A stretch of 64,000 bases of DNA from Mucilaginibacter endophyticus (lineage in GTDB: Bacteria > Bacteroidota > Bacteroidia > Sphingobacteriales > Sphingobacteriaceae), in NCBI RefSeq assembly GCF_003351025.1, contig NZ_QPCG01000003.1, positions 129,074 to 193,073 of the forward strand. Reading direction: 5' to 3'. The notes beneath the pieces are model-generated. The model searched no databases. It was not told where the DNA came from and saw nothing but the letters and a program-made list of their open reading frames with translations. Below, piece by piece: positions 36,010 to 45,400 of the stretch (the first letter of the stretch is position 1; each line of letters begins with the position of its first letter). The translations under genes and the position numbers were made by a program.

Positions 36010-36295
36010 AGTCGGCAGTCTTGAGTCTTAAGTTCACAGGAGTCCTTCAAGACATTCATTGCCGTTGGTTTTAACCAACGGAAGCAAAACTGCAAGATCT
36101 TGACTTTAGCCCAATTAAACAAGCGGACTTGGGCTAAAGCCCTCTTATAACCACTCATCACTCCGTTGGTTAAAACCAACGGCAATGAAGTTTTATTTGC
36201 CAGCGAATAGCGTTTACCGATTTTAACCAGCTTCTCAGTATCAAAAAAATTTGACTTAGGACTAAGAACTTAAAGCTCCCGACTCAGAAATTTCG
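36010..36295. repeat. Composite nested palindromic repeat
   Basis: The centre is a perfect 28-base inverted repeat: 36055-36082, beginning TTCATTGCCGTTGGTTTTAA, with 36162-36189. Each arm contains the palindrome CCGTTGGTTnnAACCAACGG in near-perfect form. Inside lies a second inverted pair, TTTAGCCCAA (36105-36114) and TTGGGCTAAA (36129-36138). Outside lie imperfect arms related to AGTCTTGAGTCTTAAGTTC (from 36018) and its complement near 36254-36295, resembling the element at 6641-6706. It fills most of the 399-base gap between the response regulator and the DUF1223 gene. Confidence 0.8.
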
Positions 36296-36306
36296 ACTCA
36301 AACAAT

Positions 36307-36346
36307 GCCCAACTGAACTCGCAATATGTCCGGTTGGGCTTTTTTA
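36307..36346 (+). terminator. Rho-independent terminator
   Basis: GCCCAAC (36307-36313) pairs with GTTGGGC (36333-36339), followed by seven T residues. It ends the kinase/regulator transcript beyond the composite repeat. Confidence 0.8.
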
Positions 36347-36372
36347 TGCTGTTTTGCCAGTCATTTCGAGGC

Positions 36373-36380
36373 TAATTTTG
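36373..36380 (+). promoter_or_regulatory. -7 promoter element (TAATTTTG)
   Basis: A full TAnnTTTG match, 23 bases before the ATG of the DUF1223 gene, with TTTTG about 16 bases further upstream. Confidence 0.55.
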
Positions 36381-36403
36381 ATATAAATTAAAAATCGAGA
36401 GAT

Positions 36404-37204
36404 ATGAAAACGCTAAAAATTTTAAGCTTTTGTGTTGGTGCTGTAGCACTGGCGCTTGCTACCGCCGCATATGCCGCCCGTAAAATAGATTCTGTTAAAA
36501 CTGTAAGCCCCGCTGCTCCGGGTAAAGGTTTTGCTTTGGTTGAATTGTTTACTTCAGAGGGATGTTCAAGCTGTCCGCCGGCAGATGAGCTACTGGCCCG
36601 GATCCAAAAAGAAACTCAGGATAAGCCTGTTTACATACTGGCCTATCATGTTGACTACTGGAATAGCCTTGGCTGGAAAGATGTATTCAGTAATGCCATG
36701 TTTTCAAAACGTCAGCGGGAATATAGCGCTTATTTAAACGCGCAGGTTTATACACCGCAGGTTGTTGTAAACGGTAAAACCGAATTGGTAGGTTCAGATG
36801 AGCCCGTACTTCGCGCCGCTATTTCCAGCGCGTTAACCACTGCCCAAACTGCTCAAATTATTTTAAAAGCGCAACAAACCGGCGATAAGCTTGCTGTAAA
36901 TTATGAGCTTTCCGGCAATACCGATAACCAACAGTTACTGATAGCTATCGTGCAAAAATCGGCAATTAGTAAGGTTGCCAAAGGCGAAAACGAAGGCCGA
37001 ACTTTATCGCACGCCCAAATAGTACGCGACCTGAAAACAGTTGCCTTAAACCAGGCAAAAAAAGGTGAAACCACCATTAGCCTGCCTAAAGATTTTAATC
37101 AGCAAGGTTGGGAAGTGGTAGGCTTTATACAAAACAAAGCCAACGGCGAGATTTTAGCCGCCACTAAAGCAACCCTGACAAACAACGCTGTAGCTAAAAT
37201 ATAA
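36404..37204 (+). CDS. DUF1223 exported thioredoxin-like protein
   Basis: A 266-residue protein with a signal peptide ending near AAYAARK. The DUF1223 core begins FALVELFTSEGCSSCPPADELLA, where a CxxC pair sits at the position of a thioredoxin active site, and continues with YILAYHVDYWNSLGWKDVFS and VYTPQVVVNGKTELVGSD, all family hallmarks. The remaining C-terminal part is a beta-rich domain. Homologues are annotated as secreted proteins of unknown function; a periplasmic redox role is plausible from the CxxC and thioredoxin-like order of elements. A 50-residue exported peptide gene follows 19 bases downstream and is probably co-transcribed. Confidence 0.88.
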   Translation: MKTLKILSFCVGAVALALATAAYAARKIDSVKTVSPAAPGKGFALVELFTSEGCSSCPPADELLARIQKETQDKPVYILAYHVDYWNSLGWKDVFSNAMFSKRQREYSAYLNAQVYTPQVVVNGKTELVGSDEPVLRAAISSALTTAQTAQIILKAQQTGDKLAVNYELSGNTDNQQLLIAIVQKSAISKVAKGENEGRTLSHAQIVRDLKTVALNQAKKGETTISLPKDFNQQGWEVVGFIQNKANGEILAATKATLTNNAVAKI

Positions 37205-37223
37205 TAACATAAATTTTAACATC

Positions 37224-37376
37224 ATGAGCAAGTTGAAACAAGGCCGGTTACTAATGGGCTTCCTGTCACTGTTCTCACTATCATTTCTAACAAGGGCGCC
37301 GTTCGAGCGCAACCCTCAGGATTGTGAATTGATCTGCGTTCCGGAAAAGAGAAAAAAACCGGCAGAAAATAATTAA
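37224..37376 (+). CDS. Small exported protein of 50 residues (unknown)
   Basis: An ATG at 37224 opens a 50-codon frame ending TAA at 37374-37376. It begins MSKLKQGRLLMGFLSLFSLS, a basic start plus hydrophobic core that looks like a signal peptide or single membrane span, and ends in a lysine-rich tail. Two cysteines lie in DCELICVPEK, just beyond the hydrophobic part. A rho-independent terminator follows 10 bases later, and the DUF1223 gene ends 19 bases before, so it fits as the last gene of a two-gene operon. No family was recognised. Its start, stop, spacing and terminator support a real gene, but conservation has not been tested. Confidence 0.55.
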   Translation: MSKLKQGRLLMGFLSLFSLSFLTRAPFERNPQDCELICVPEKRKKPAENN

Positions 37377-37386
37377 ATCTAATATC

Positions 37387-37424
37387 AACAGCATCGGCCC
37401 TTTTACGGGGCCGGTGCTGTTTTA
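37387..37424 (+). terminator. Rho-independent terminator
   Basis: AACAGCATCGGCCC (37387-37400) pairs with GGGCCGGTGCTGTT after a short loop, with one mismatch, and a short T-run follows. It ends the DUF1223 transcript. Confidence 0.8.
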
Positions 37425-37437
37425 AACAAATACCATC

Positions 37438-37860
37438 ATGAAAACATTACTGTTAATTGCCATCACAACATTTTTAAGTATTGGTGCTTACGCACAGGCC
37501 AATGAATTAAACTGCACCGAACAGGCGTTTACCTTTAAAATAAACCTGCCGGCCGGCGGGCATAACTATTCATCTAAAATTGGCCGCTTTGCCCCTGCTC
37601 AGCAATCATCTGATTTCAGGATGCCAGGTGCTTATACCAGTAAGCCAAACCAACCGGAAACTCCCCTTCCCTTCAGCCTCGCGAAAAAACCTGGTGCTTC
37701 CATTGATTATTCTCCGGCAGATACGATCATGCTTAAAAAGATGACATTTCTATATCCTAAAATAAACAATGTAACGGGTAAATTTACCTACACAGCCTAC
37801 GATCATTTTAAGCTATTACCAATGCCTGTCTTAAACGCTTTAACTCCGCTTTTAAACTAA
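37438..37860 (+). CDS. Exported protein of unknown function
   Basis: A 140-residue product with a clear signal peptide (MKTLLLIAITTFLSIGAYAQ). The mature 120 residues show one cysteine, a proline-rich middle (KPNQPETPLPFSLAKKPG) and an aromatic C-terminal third; no domain was recognised. The UPF0173 hydrolase gene lies 28 bases downstream on the same strand. No function is proposed. Confidence 0.7.
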   Translation: MKTLLLIAITTFLSIGAYAQANELNCTEQAFTFKINLPAGGHNYSSKIGRFAPAQQSSDFRMPGAYTSKPNQPETPLPFSLAKKPGASIDYSPADTIMLKKMTFLYPKINNVTGKFTYTAYDHFKLLPMPVLNALTPLLN

Positions 37861-37888
37861 TCATCATATAAGATAAAAAACCAAACCA

Positions 37889-38569
37889 ATGAAACTCAAC
37901 TATTACGGTCACTCATGCTTCTCGGTGGTTGCCGGGGGTAAACACATTTTGTTTGATCCCTTTATTACGGGCAACGAACTGGCTAAAGACATCAACATTG
38001 ATGAAATTAAAGCCGATTACATCTTTGTATCGCACGGTCATTATGATCATATTTTAGATGTAGTAACCATAGCCAATAATACTGGTGCCATGGTTGTTGG
38101 CATTTATGAGGTGTATGATTATATCAGTAAAAAGGGCGTTAAAAATGTGCATCCTTTAAACCCAGGTGGTAAGGTGACCTTTGATTTTGGTACCGCAAAA
38201 TCCTTCATTGCCCAGCATTCGGCCAGCTTTCCAGATGGCACTTATGCCGGCGTAGCTTGTGGTTATGCTTTAAAAACCGATGACGGTAATCTCTATTACA
38301 GCGGCGATACCGGCCTTACCCTGGATATGGAATTGGTGGCTAAATGGGTGGATCTTGATTTCGCGGTTTTCCCGATTGGAGATGTACTAACGATGGGTGT
38401 CGATGATGCCATCGAAGCGGCAAAACTTGTTAAGGCCGATAAGGTTTTAGGCGTTCATTACGATACCTTCGGCTTTATTAAAATAGATAAAGACGAAGCG
38501 GTAAAAGAGTTTGAGCAAGCAGGCATAAAGCTTTTTTTGCCGGCCATCGGTGAAAGCATAGAAATTTAA
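37889..38569 (+). CDS. UPF0173 metallo-beta-lactamase-fold hydrolase
   Basis: A 226-residue cytoplasmic protein starting MKLNYYGHSCFSV, the diagnostic UPF0173/YtkL start. The metal-binding motif is SHGHYDH near residue 50 (HxHxDH), followed by AQHSASF, YYSGDTGLTLDME (metal-bridging Asp) and GVHYDTF (final His). All ligands for two metals are present. Members hydrolyse phosphodiester or ester bonds in vitro, but the natural substrate is not known. It converges with the Ohr gene across a strong terminator. Confidence 0.93.
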   Translation: MKLNYYGHSCFSVVAGGKHILFDPFITGNELAKDINIDEIKADYIFVSHGHYDHILDVVTIANNTGAMVVGIYEVYDYISKKGVKNVHPLNPGGKVTFDFGTAKSFIAQHSASFPDGTYAGVACGYALKTDDGNLYYSGDTGLTLDMELVAKWVDLDFAVFPIGDVLTMGVDDAIEAAKLVKADKVLGVHYDTFGFIKIDKDEAVKEFEQAGIKLFLPAIGESIEI

Positions 38570-38589
38570 ATCTACGATTTTCCATATAC

Positions 38590-38628
38590 AAAAAATGCCG
38601 GCCTCGATTATGGAGGCCAGCATTTTTT
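38590..38628. terminator. Bidirectional terminator
   Basis: AAAAAATGCCGGCCTC pairs with GAGGCCAGCATTTTTT with one mismatch, giving A- and T-runs on both sides. It lies between the convergent UPF0173 and Ohr genes. Confidence 0.88.
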
Positions 38629-38630
38629 AT

Positions 38631-38660
38631 AACTCCCCCTTCAGAGGGCCGGGGGGCGAG
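38631..38660. repeat. Short half-element related to family 1 palindromes
   Basis: CTCCCCCTTCAGAGGGCC, then GGGGGGCGAGG, resembles one end of the palindromes at 690-800 and 2776-2884. It abuts the Ohr stop codon. It may be a remnant copy. Confidence 0.45.
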
Positions 38661-38662
38661 GC

Positions 38663-39139
38663 TTACACCAGGTTGATTTCAACGTTGATGTTACCGTAAG
38701 TTAATTTAGAATATGGACAGGTCCTGTGTGCTTCTTCTACCAATGCTTTGGCTACTTCCACATCCAGGCCTGGCAAGCTTACATTTAAACGGGCTTGTAA
38801 AAAGTAAGCGCCAGTAGTAATACCCAAATCCACTTCGGCATCAATAGCCAGTTCGGCAGGGAGTTCGATCCTTTTTTTAGCGGCTGCCAAACCGATAGCA
38901 CCTTCAAAACATGCTGACCAGCCGGCCGCGAATAATTGTTCTGGGTTGGTACCTGGTTTTGGAGTTCCGGGAGTTGAATGTTTAATATCCAATTGGCCAT
39001 CAGTACTAACAGATGAGCCGCCGTCGCGACCGCCAACGGTGTGTACCTTACCGGTATATAATACTTTATCTATTTTATTAGCTGAGATATCTTCGATAAC
39101 CTTGATCTTATTGATAGCTGATTCTTGAATAGTTTCCAT
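38663..39139 (-). CDS. ohr: Organic hydroperoxide resistance protein, OsmC/Ohr family
   Basis: A 158-residue peroxidase of the Ohr subgroup. The two redox cysteines lie in NPEQLFAAGWSACFEGAI (peroxidatic Cys, near residue 75) and AHRTCPYSKLTYGN (resolving Cys, near residue 140). The N-terminal VLYTGKVHTVGGRDGGSSVSTDGQL is typical of the subgroup. It reduces organic and fatty-acid hydroperoxides using lipoyl-protein or dithiol donors. The promoter region carries a full -7 element and two direct repeats 21 bp apart, suggesting activation by an AraC-type regulator rather than the usual OhrR. Confidence 0.95.
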   Translation of the reverse strand: METIQESAINKIKVIEDISANKIDKVLYTGKVHTVGGRDGGSSVSTDGQLDIKHSTPGTPKPGTNPEQLFAAGWSACFEGAIGLAAAKKRIELPAELAIDAEVDLGITTGAYFLQARLNVSLPGLDVEVAKALVEEAHRTCPYSKLTYGNINVEINLV

Positions 39140-39178
39140 TGTGTTATTTATTTAAATAGTTTTTGTTTTTTGTATGCT

Positions 39179-39256
39179 CAAAGATACCCTGATATCGGCC
39201 CGACTCCTATCAGTAACTATGCGAGCCGGACATTCCATATCACGAACCGGACATTC
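39179..39256 (-). promoter_or_regulatory. ohr promoter with a 21-bp-spaced direct repeat
   Basis: On the minus strand TATCTTTG (39186-39179) fully matches the -7 consensus, 39 bases before the ohr ATG. Upstream, CCGGACATTC occurs twice on the plus strand, at 39226-39235 and 39247-39256, exactly 21 bp apart, the two-turn spacing used by AraC-family dimers. The repeats would be about 55-85 bases upstream of the transcription start. Confidence 0.6.
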
Positions 39257-39405
39257 TTTAAGCCGAAAATTAAATCGATAAAAAGCACTGTTGAAACCTT
39301 TAATTACAATCGATAACGAATAAAGAAAATGGCCTATGCTTTACGCATAATTATTCTAAATAAATTTGGATACTATGTTTATAAACAGCATTTTTAAATA
39401 ACCTT

Positions 39406-42400
39406 TTATTTAAACACCACCCTGCTCCCTTCACTGTGCGCATTAAATTCCGGCGCGTACATACATTGAATACTGGTGATACCGGTTGAAAAGCTACCCG
39501 GTTGTGCTACCCGCAATTCGTATTCAAACACATAGCTGCCTTTGTTTAAATTACTGATAAAAAAGTTGGTCTCTACATCTTTAGTCACCTGGTAGTATGA
39601 TAAACCATCCTGGTATTTATACTCAGACAAAGCGGATACGGGCTCAGTACCTGCCGGACGAAGATCTTTCAATTGCACATATTCATAATCACGACCGGCT
39701 TTTAAATACACCACCACTTTAAGCAGATCGCCGGTTTTAGGTTGATGTGTTCCATCGACAGCCTGTAACACAGGTCCTGAATCTGTTTGTTTTTTTATAA
39801 AGTATTTACGTTCAAGATGAATATCTGTTTGCGAGGGCGTGATCTTATCCATCTGCTCTAAATACTGCCAGTACATTGCCCCGTAGCTGATGGACTTTCC
39901 GTTGTTTTTGATTTGCACCTTGCCTAACGATGGCTTTACCTGTTCGTCAACCCAATTGGTTTTAATGTAGCCTGTGCCTGCATCCGCTTTAGCATCTGGC
40001 TTCAGTTCGGTAACAGGCTTATTATCCAGTTTAATTTCAGATGCAGCACCATCTTTTAGCCAGTCTTCTTGTTTTAGTAGCAAGGCATATACAGCGGCAG
40101 CTGTTGCTTTGGTGGTTTTCCAGCTATTGGTTTGTTTATTGCGCATCAGCCAGATCTTCATTTCCTCAACAGCTTTGGCATTATTGCCAGCCTCTGTGAA
40201 CAGCTCTATCATTAAACTCTGCGTTTCAATTGGCGACTGGTACCAGTAATACCCCAGGATGTTTTTGCCCCAGTACATGCCCATTTCGTCCGAAGTTTGT
40301 GCCGTTTCCGTCAACGATTTAATGATAGCCTTTGTCACCAATGGCTTGCCGTTGCGCAACATAGTAAGGGCTATCATTCCTTGTTCATAAATACTTCGCC
40401 TTACCCATTGATCTTCGGCGCGTTTCAAATAATTATTGAAGATGGACTTTAATGCCGGTTCCATGGGCTTATCAGTGTAGTAACTCCGCACATACCAGGC
40501 ATGAGCTTCATCATAGCCAAGGCCTCTTGTTTGATAATTCTTTTGTTTCTTCTCTTCTTTATCCACCTTTATCAACTCTGCATCCATATAGGCAAGTGCC
40601 TTATCAGCAATCTCTTTTAAGGTTTGGTTATCGGCCGTAGCTACCTTGAGATGGTAGAGTTGTCCTATCCCCTCCAAAACGTGCCTGGTGATAAAATCAT
40701 CAGCATAAGTACCACCAAACCAGGGGAAGGCTCCGTTTGTCAATTGCTTTTGTTTCAGCTTATCAAGATTGGCCTTCATTTCGTAGCTCATCTTATTCAG
40801 GTCGAAAAGCTGGGCTATCCTTTTCTTCTGTTCAGATTCGGTAAGGGCATCCTGCAGCCATGGTGTTTCTTCAAGCAGCGTTGTTTTCAATTCCTGGTTT
40901 TTTTCCAAATTGGAGAGCAGTTCTTTACTATCGCTACCTTTCCATTGATCAAATACCTGTTTTATGAGTGGCATTCTGCCAATCAAATCTGTAGATAAAC
41001 TATTAGCATAATAACGGCTAAACAATTGCTCCGAACACTCATACGGAAACTCCATCATGTACGGAATGGCCTGTACTGCATACCAGGCAGGGTTTTGACT
41101 GTACTCCAGCGTAAGGGTTTTACTTTTCAGGGTAGTACTGCTGTTATTGATCAGTTTATCAAAGTTGAAGTTTTTGCTTTGACCAGCCCTAACCATCATT
41201 GGCATACTTTCGGTAACCAGCATACGGTTTGGTAATACCGGGATGGTATTTTCCTCCCCATCGCTGTATTTACCAGCATCAGCGGTTAAGCGATAGCTAA
41301 GCGCATCAAGCCCCGGCGGGATCACCAGTTTAAAAGAAACCGCTTTAGTTGCCGAAGCACCGATCTCAAATTTTTGCTGCGCTTCCTCGCTGTTAACAAA
41401 TAATGATACGGGCTGCATATTAATACCATTAAACAGTTTCAGTTCCACCTTTCCCCTCAATGGATCTGTTTCTAAATTAGCTAAACGCGCGGATACAGTT
41501 ACGGTATCACCCTCACGTAAAAAGCGAGGCATATTGGCGTTTATGCTCAATTGTTTTTGCGTTACTACTTCCGCCTCGGTATAACCAAGCTGTAGTTGTT
41601 TATTATGTGCAAAAGCCCTGAACTTCCATTTGGTAAGCGCTTCCGGCATAGTGAACTCAATCAATACCTGCCCTTTTTCATCTGTGCGAAGCTGCGGGTA
41701 AAAGAAAGCGGTTTCATTAAAGTTTTTGCGGATGGTAACTCGTTTTAGGGTGCCATAACCCACAGATATTAATTCCTTATCATATTTCAGAACCGATTTA
41801 TACTGAACTTCACGCATTGGCGCATTGGCAAAATACCCCTGAGAACTATATCTATTAACCACCTGTACTCCGGGGGCTTTCCGTAACACCATATCTGTAG
41901 CGCTATAGTCTTCAGCTCCTTTAACATCACTATTCCCCACTGGTTCATCTATCCTTATTTCCTCGTTTGGCGCACCCATCTCTGATTTCACACCGGGATC
42001 GGCAATACTGAAATAATCTTTTCCGTTAACTCTTATACGCGTCAAGCCGTTAGAACTCATCTGTACATATCCGTTTACGGGCGGGTTCATATACTTATCA
42101 ACCAGGTACCTGCTGCTAAATATTAATGTAGCGTTTCGTGGTACTTTGATCTTGTAAAACCCTAATGAGTTTGATTGGGTACTAACACCGGTACCTTTAA
42201 TTGTGATCTTAACGCCGGATAAAGGCGAGCTGCTCTCATTTACAACCCTCCCGCTTATCACTAAACCACTTTTTATAAGCGCTGCATTTTTGAGATACAA
42301 AGCCTCGATCTGCTTGTCTTTAGCCAACCCTTTTTTGTAATTCTGTACCGATTGGATGTAACTATCGTAATCATAGTTATACCCTCCAAAATAATTGTAA

Positions 42401-45400
42401 TTGCCCCAATTCAGGATTTCATAATCATAGCTTGTTAAAAGCGGAAAGCCGTAGGACTGAGAATAATTAATAGCCGAGGTACCAACAGCCGTTACAAACT
42501 GAGTATAATTTTGCCAGCTGAAATAATAAGGATCATTGCCGCCATAGGTTGGCAATTGTTTATCCCAGGTTTGAGGTAAAGCTACATCATCAAGCGAGGC
42601 ATCATACATGCCGGCCAGTAATTCGGCCTGTTCTTTTTCTTTACCGGGGGCAGAAACCTGTATTTTCCATTGTTCTTTTTCGCCGGGCTGCAGCTTATTT
42701 CTGAAAGTAAGCAAACGGATCTTTAATGCCGAAGTGGTATCTTGTACTTTGATCCGCTTATAACTGCTATATAAACGATTATCGCTCAGCATTAAAAACT
42801 GCACCGCAAAGTTATTTTTAGCAGTTGCGGGCACCACTATTTTTATACTCCGCTGATGATCGCCATCAACAGTAAGCCATTGGGCCGAAAGCATTTTAGC
42901 CCCTTCGTATTTCTCAACAAGGATGTGACTTTCCCTACTTACGCCAAGCCAAAATTCAGCTGTTTCACCAGCTTTTTTTACTTCATCATTAATGGTAGTT
43001 GCCCAGCTATCCATATCGGGCGCTTTACCTGCATCAGTGTGAACTTTTATGTAATAAGCTTGCGATGTGGTATCACCTTTACTGTTACGGGCATTGATAA
43101 TTAGTTTATAAACCCCGGTTGGTTGTTGTTTTAACGCTGCCAGATCAAACTGACCGTTTGTAGTATCGGTAACTTTTACATCAGTTTCAATAACTGTTTT
43201 ATCTACCTGCCAGGTATTTTTTTGGTCTTCATTTTTATACGCATAACCTGTAAACAGCCTTTTAAATTCATTGGCGTCCATCAGGTATTGGTCTGGTGCT
43301 TCCCATAGCCGTTTTTTAAATACGCCGTCCGGTTGGTTTAGCGAATAAACCTTTACATTTAGCACGCCATTTTGCGGTTGCCCATTTATGTTGCTAAACT
43401 TTACAGGTATAGTGGTTTTATCTTTAGCCGATAGCTGTTCAGGCACCGATAGATCCAGATCAAGTACATTATTGCTTACCTTGATAGCTGCAGTTGCCGA
43501 TTGTGTTTCGCCACTACCGTCGGTTACATCGGCAGTTACGTTGTAATTATACATATCCGGTAATTTTCCATTACCCGGTAAAGCTTTAAAAGCAAGCTGG
43601 AATTCACCATTGGCATTTGTTTTTATAGTGTCTGAGGCTATTTCGGCCTCCGCTCCATTAATAATGCCTGGATATTTAGTCATTCTTAAGTAATAGGGAC
43701 GAAAGGCCACTGTGCGCTTAACGTGATAAGCTACACTTGCCCCCGAAAGGCCATAACCAGAAAACGCGGTAACTTTTCCGGAAATGTGAACAGAATCATT
43801 AAACCGATATGTTTCCTTAACCGGCGAAAACGTTACCTGGAAGGTAGGGCGCTTATATTCCTCAATGCGGATCAAGGCCGATCCATGATCTGTAGACACG
43901 AACATCATTCCGCCTAATGTTTGCTGAGGTATAATAAATGAGCCTGCTACGGTGCCATATTCGTTGGTTTTAAGATTAAGGCTGCCTTGCTTTTGCCTGT
44001 TGGCATCAAACAAGTTAACAATAATCTGTTCGTTGGCCACTATGCTGCTTTTGTTATTCAAAGTACTTATCTGCAGGCCTTTAAAATAAATCGTTTGCCC
44101 GGGGCGATAGATTTGCCTGTCGGTAAATAAAATGGTGTGCTCAATAGGCTTGACAGCAGGTTCTGAGGTCTCAATTGCACCACTAAGATAATTTTGCTTT
44201 AGGGTAAGATTATCTCCTGTTGTTGATAGGTCTGCATTAAAATGATCACCCCGGCAAGAGAAAGTGAATACCCCATCGGCATCCGAAACACCATTACTAA
44301 TAGGGTTCCGTACCGTTTTTCCTTTGTCATCATAGGTATTGTACACGTTAATTTTAACCCCTTTTAATGGTTTTCCATTATCCCGGTCAAGCACCCTGAT
44401 CTCCTTTAGCCCGTCTGGCCGTACCCTGGTCACATAGGCTAAACCGCTTACCTTAAACATGGCAAATCCTGTAAGCAACGATTTATTTGATGAAGGATCA
44501 TCAATTTCAATAATATAATTGCCGGGCTGCAGCGGAGCTATTTTAAATTCAGCCCGGTGACTTTTATAATCGTGAACATCAGGTAGAGAAAGGTTGCCTG
44601 TTTCAACAGGATTTAACTTGCTTACAAAATCGGATACCTTTTTGGTCATTGATAGATCTTCATTATCGTTCTGCTTATTGCCTTTTTTCAGCTGATCTAT
44701 TTGCGCGTTGGTAATACCGTATATTGCAAACTTTGCCTGTTTAACATTAGTATATTGTAAACTGGCCAGCAGCGGTTTCCCGGGCGCGTACACTTCCTCA
44801 ACCTGGGCCGATAAGGCCGGTCGTTCTAATTCATGAATGTACACAACGGCGTTTTTACCGCTCATACTGTCAGGGAACAGTTCTTTAGCTTTTTCATAAT
44901 AGCGGTGCGCCGTTACCAAATCACCGGTTTCGGAGTAGTAATTCCCAATAAGCACCAAAGCGTTGGCACTTATTGGCTTAGCTACATAATAACTTGCTAT
45001 CTTTTTTACCCCCGACAGATATAATGAGTCCGCATTGCTTATGGTTGATTTATCATGTAAAAACTTCAGACGCTGCAGTTCAAGATCAACCAACGCTTCC
45101 TCATTATTCTTGCGCAAATGAAAGGCTGTTGCCTGTTGAAGCAACTTAATACCCTGGTACCATGTCGAAGCGGTATCCACGGTTTTGATATTCAGCTTTA
45201 CAAATGAGCCTGCATCGCCAAAAAAAGCAGGGTTATTTAAAGAGAAAGCCATTTTAGGTTTGATGACTTCCGGTTCATCAACTAAAAAAAACTCAAACGC
45301 GCGTTGTGCCAACAGATCATAAAGCGTAGGCCGCAGATAACGGATGCTTTTATCGCCTTTTAAAACTCCATCGAGCACGCCAATTGGGGTTGTCTGCAGT

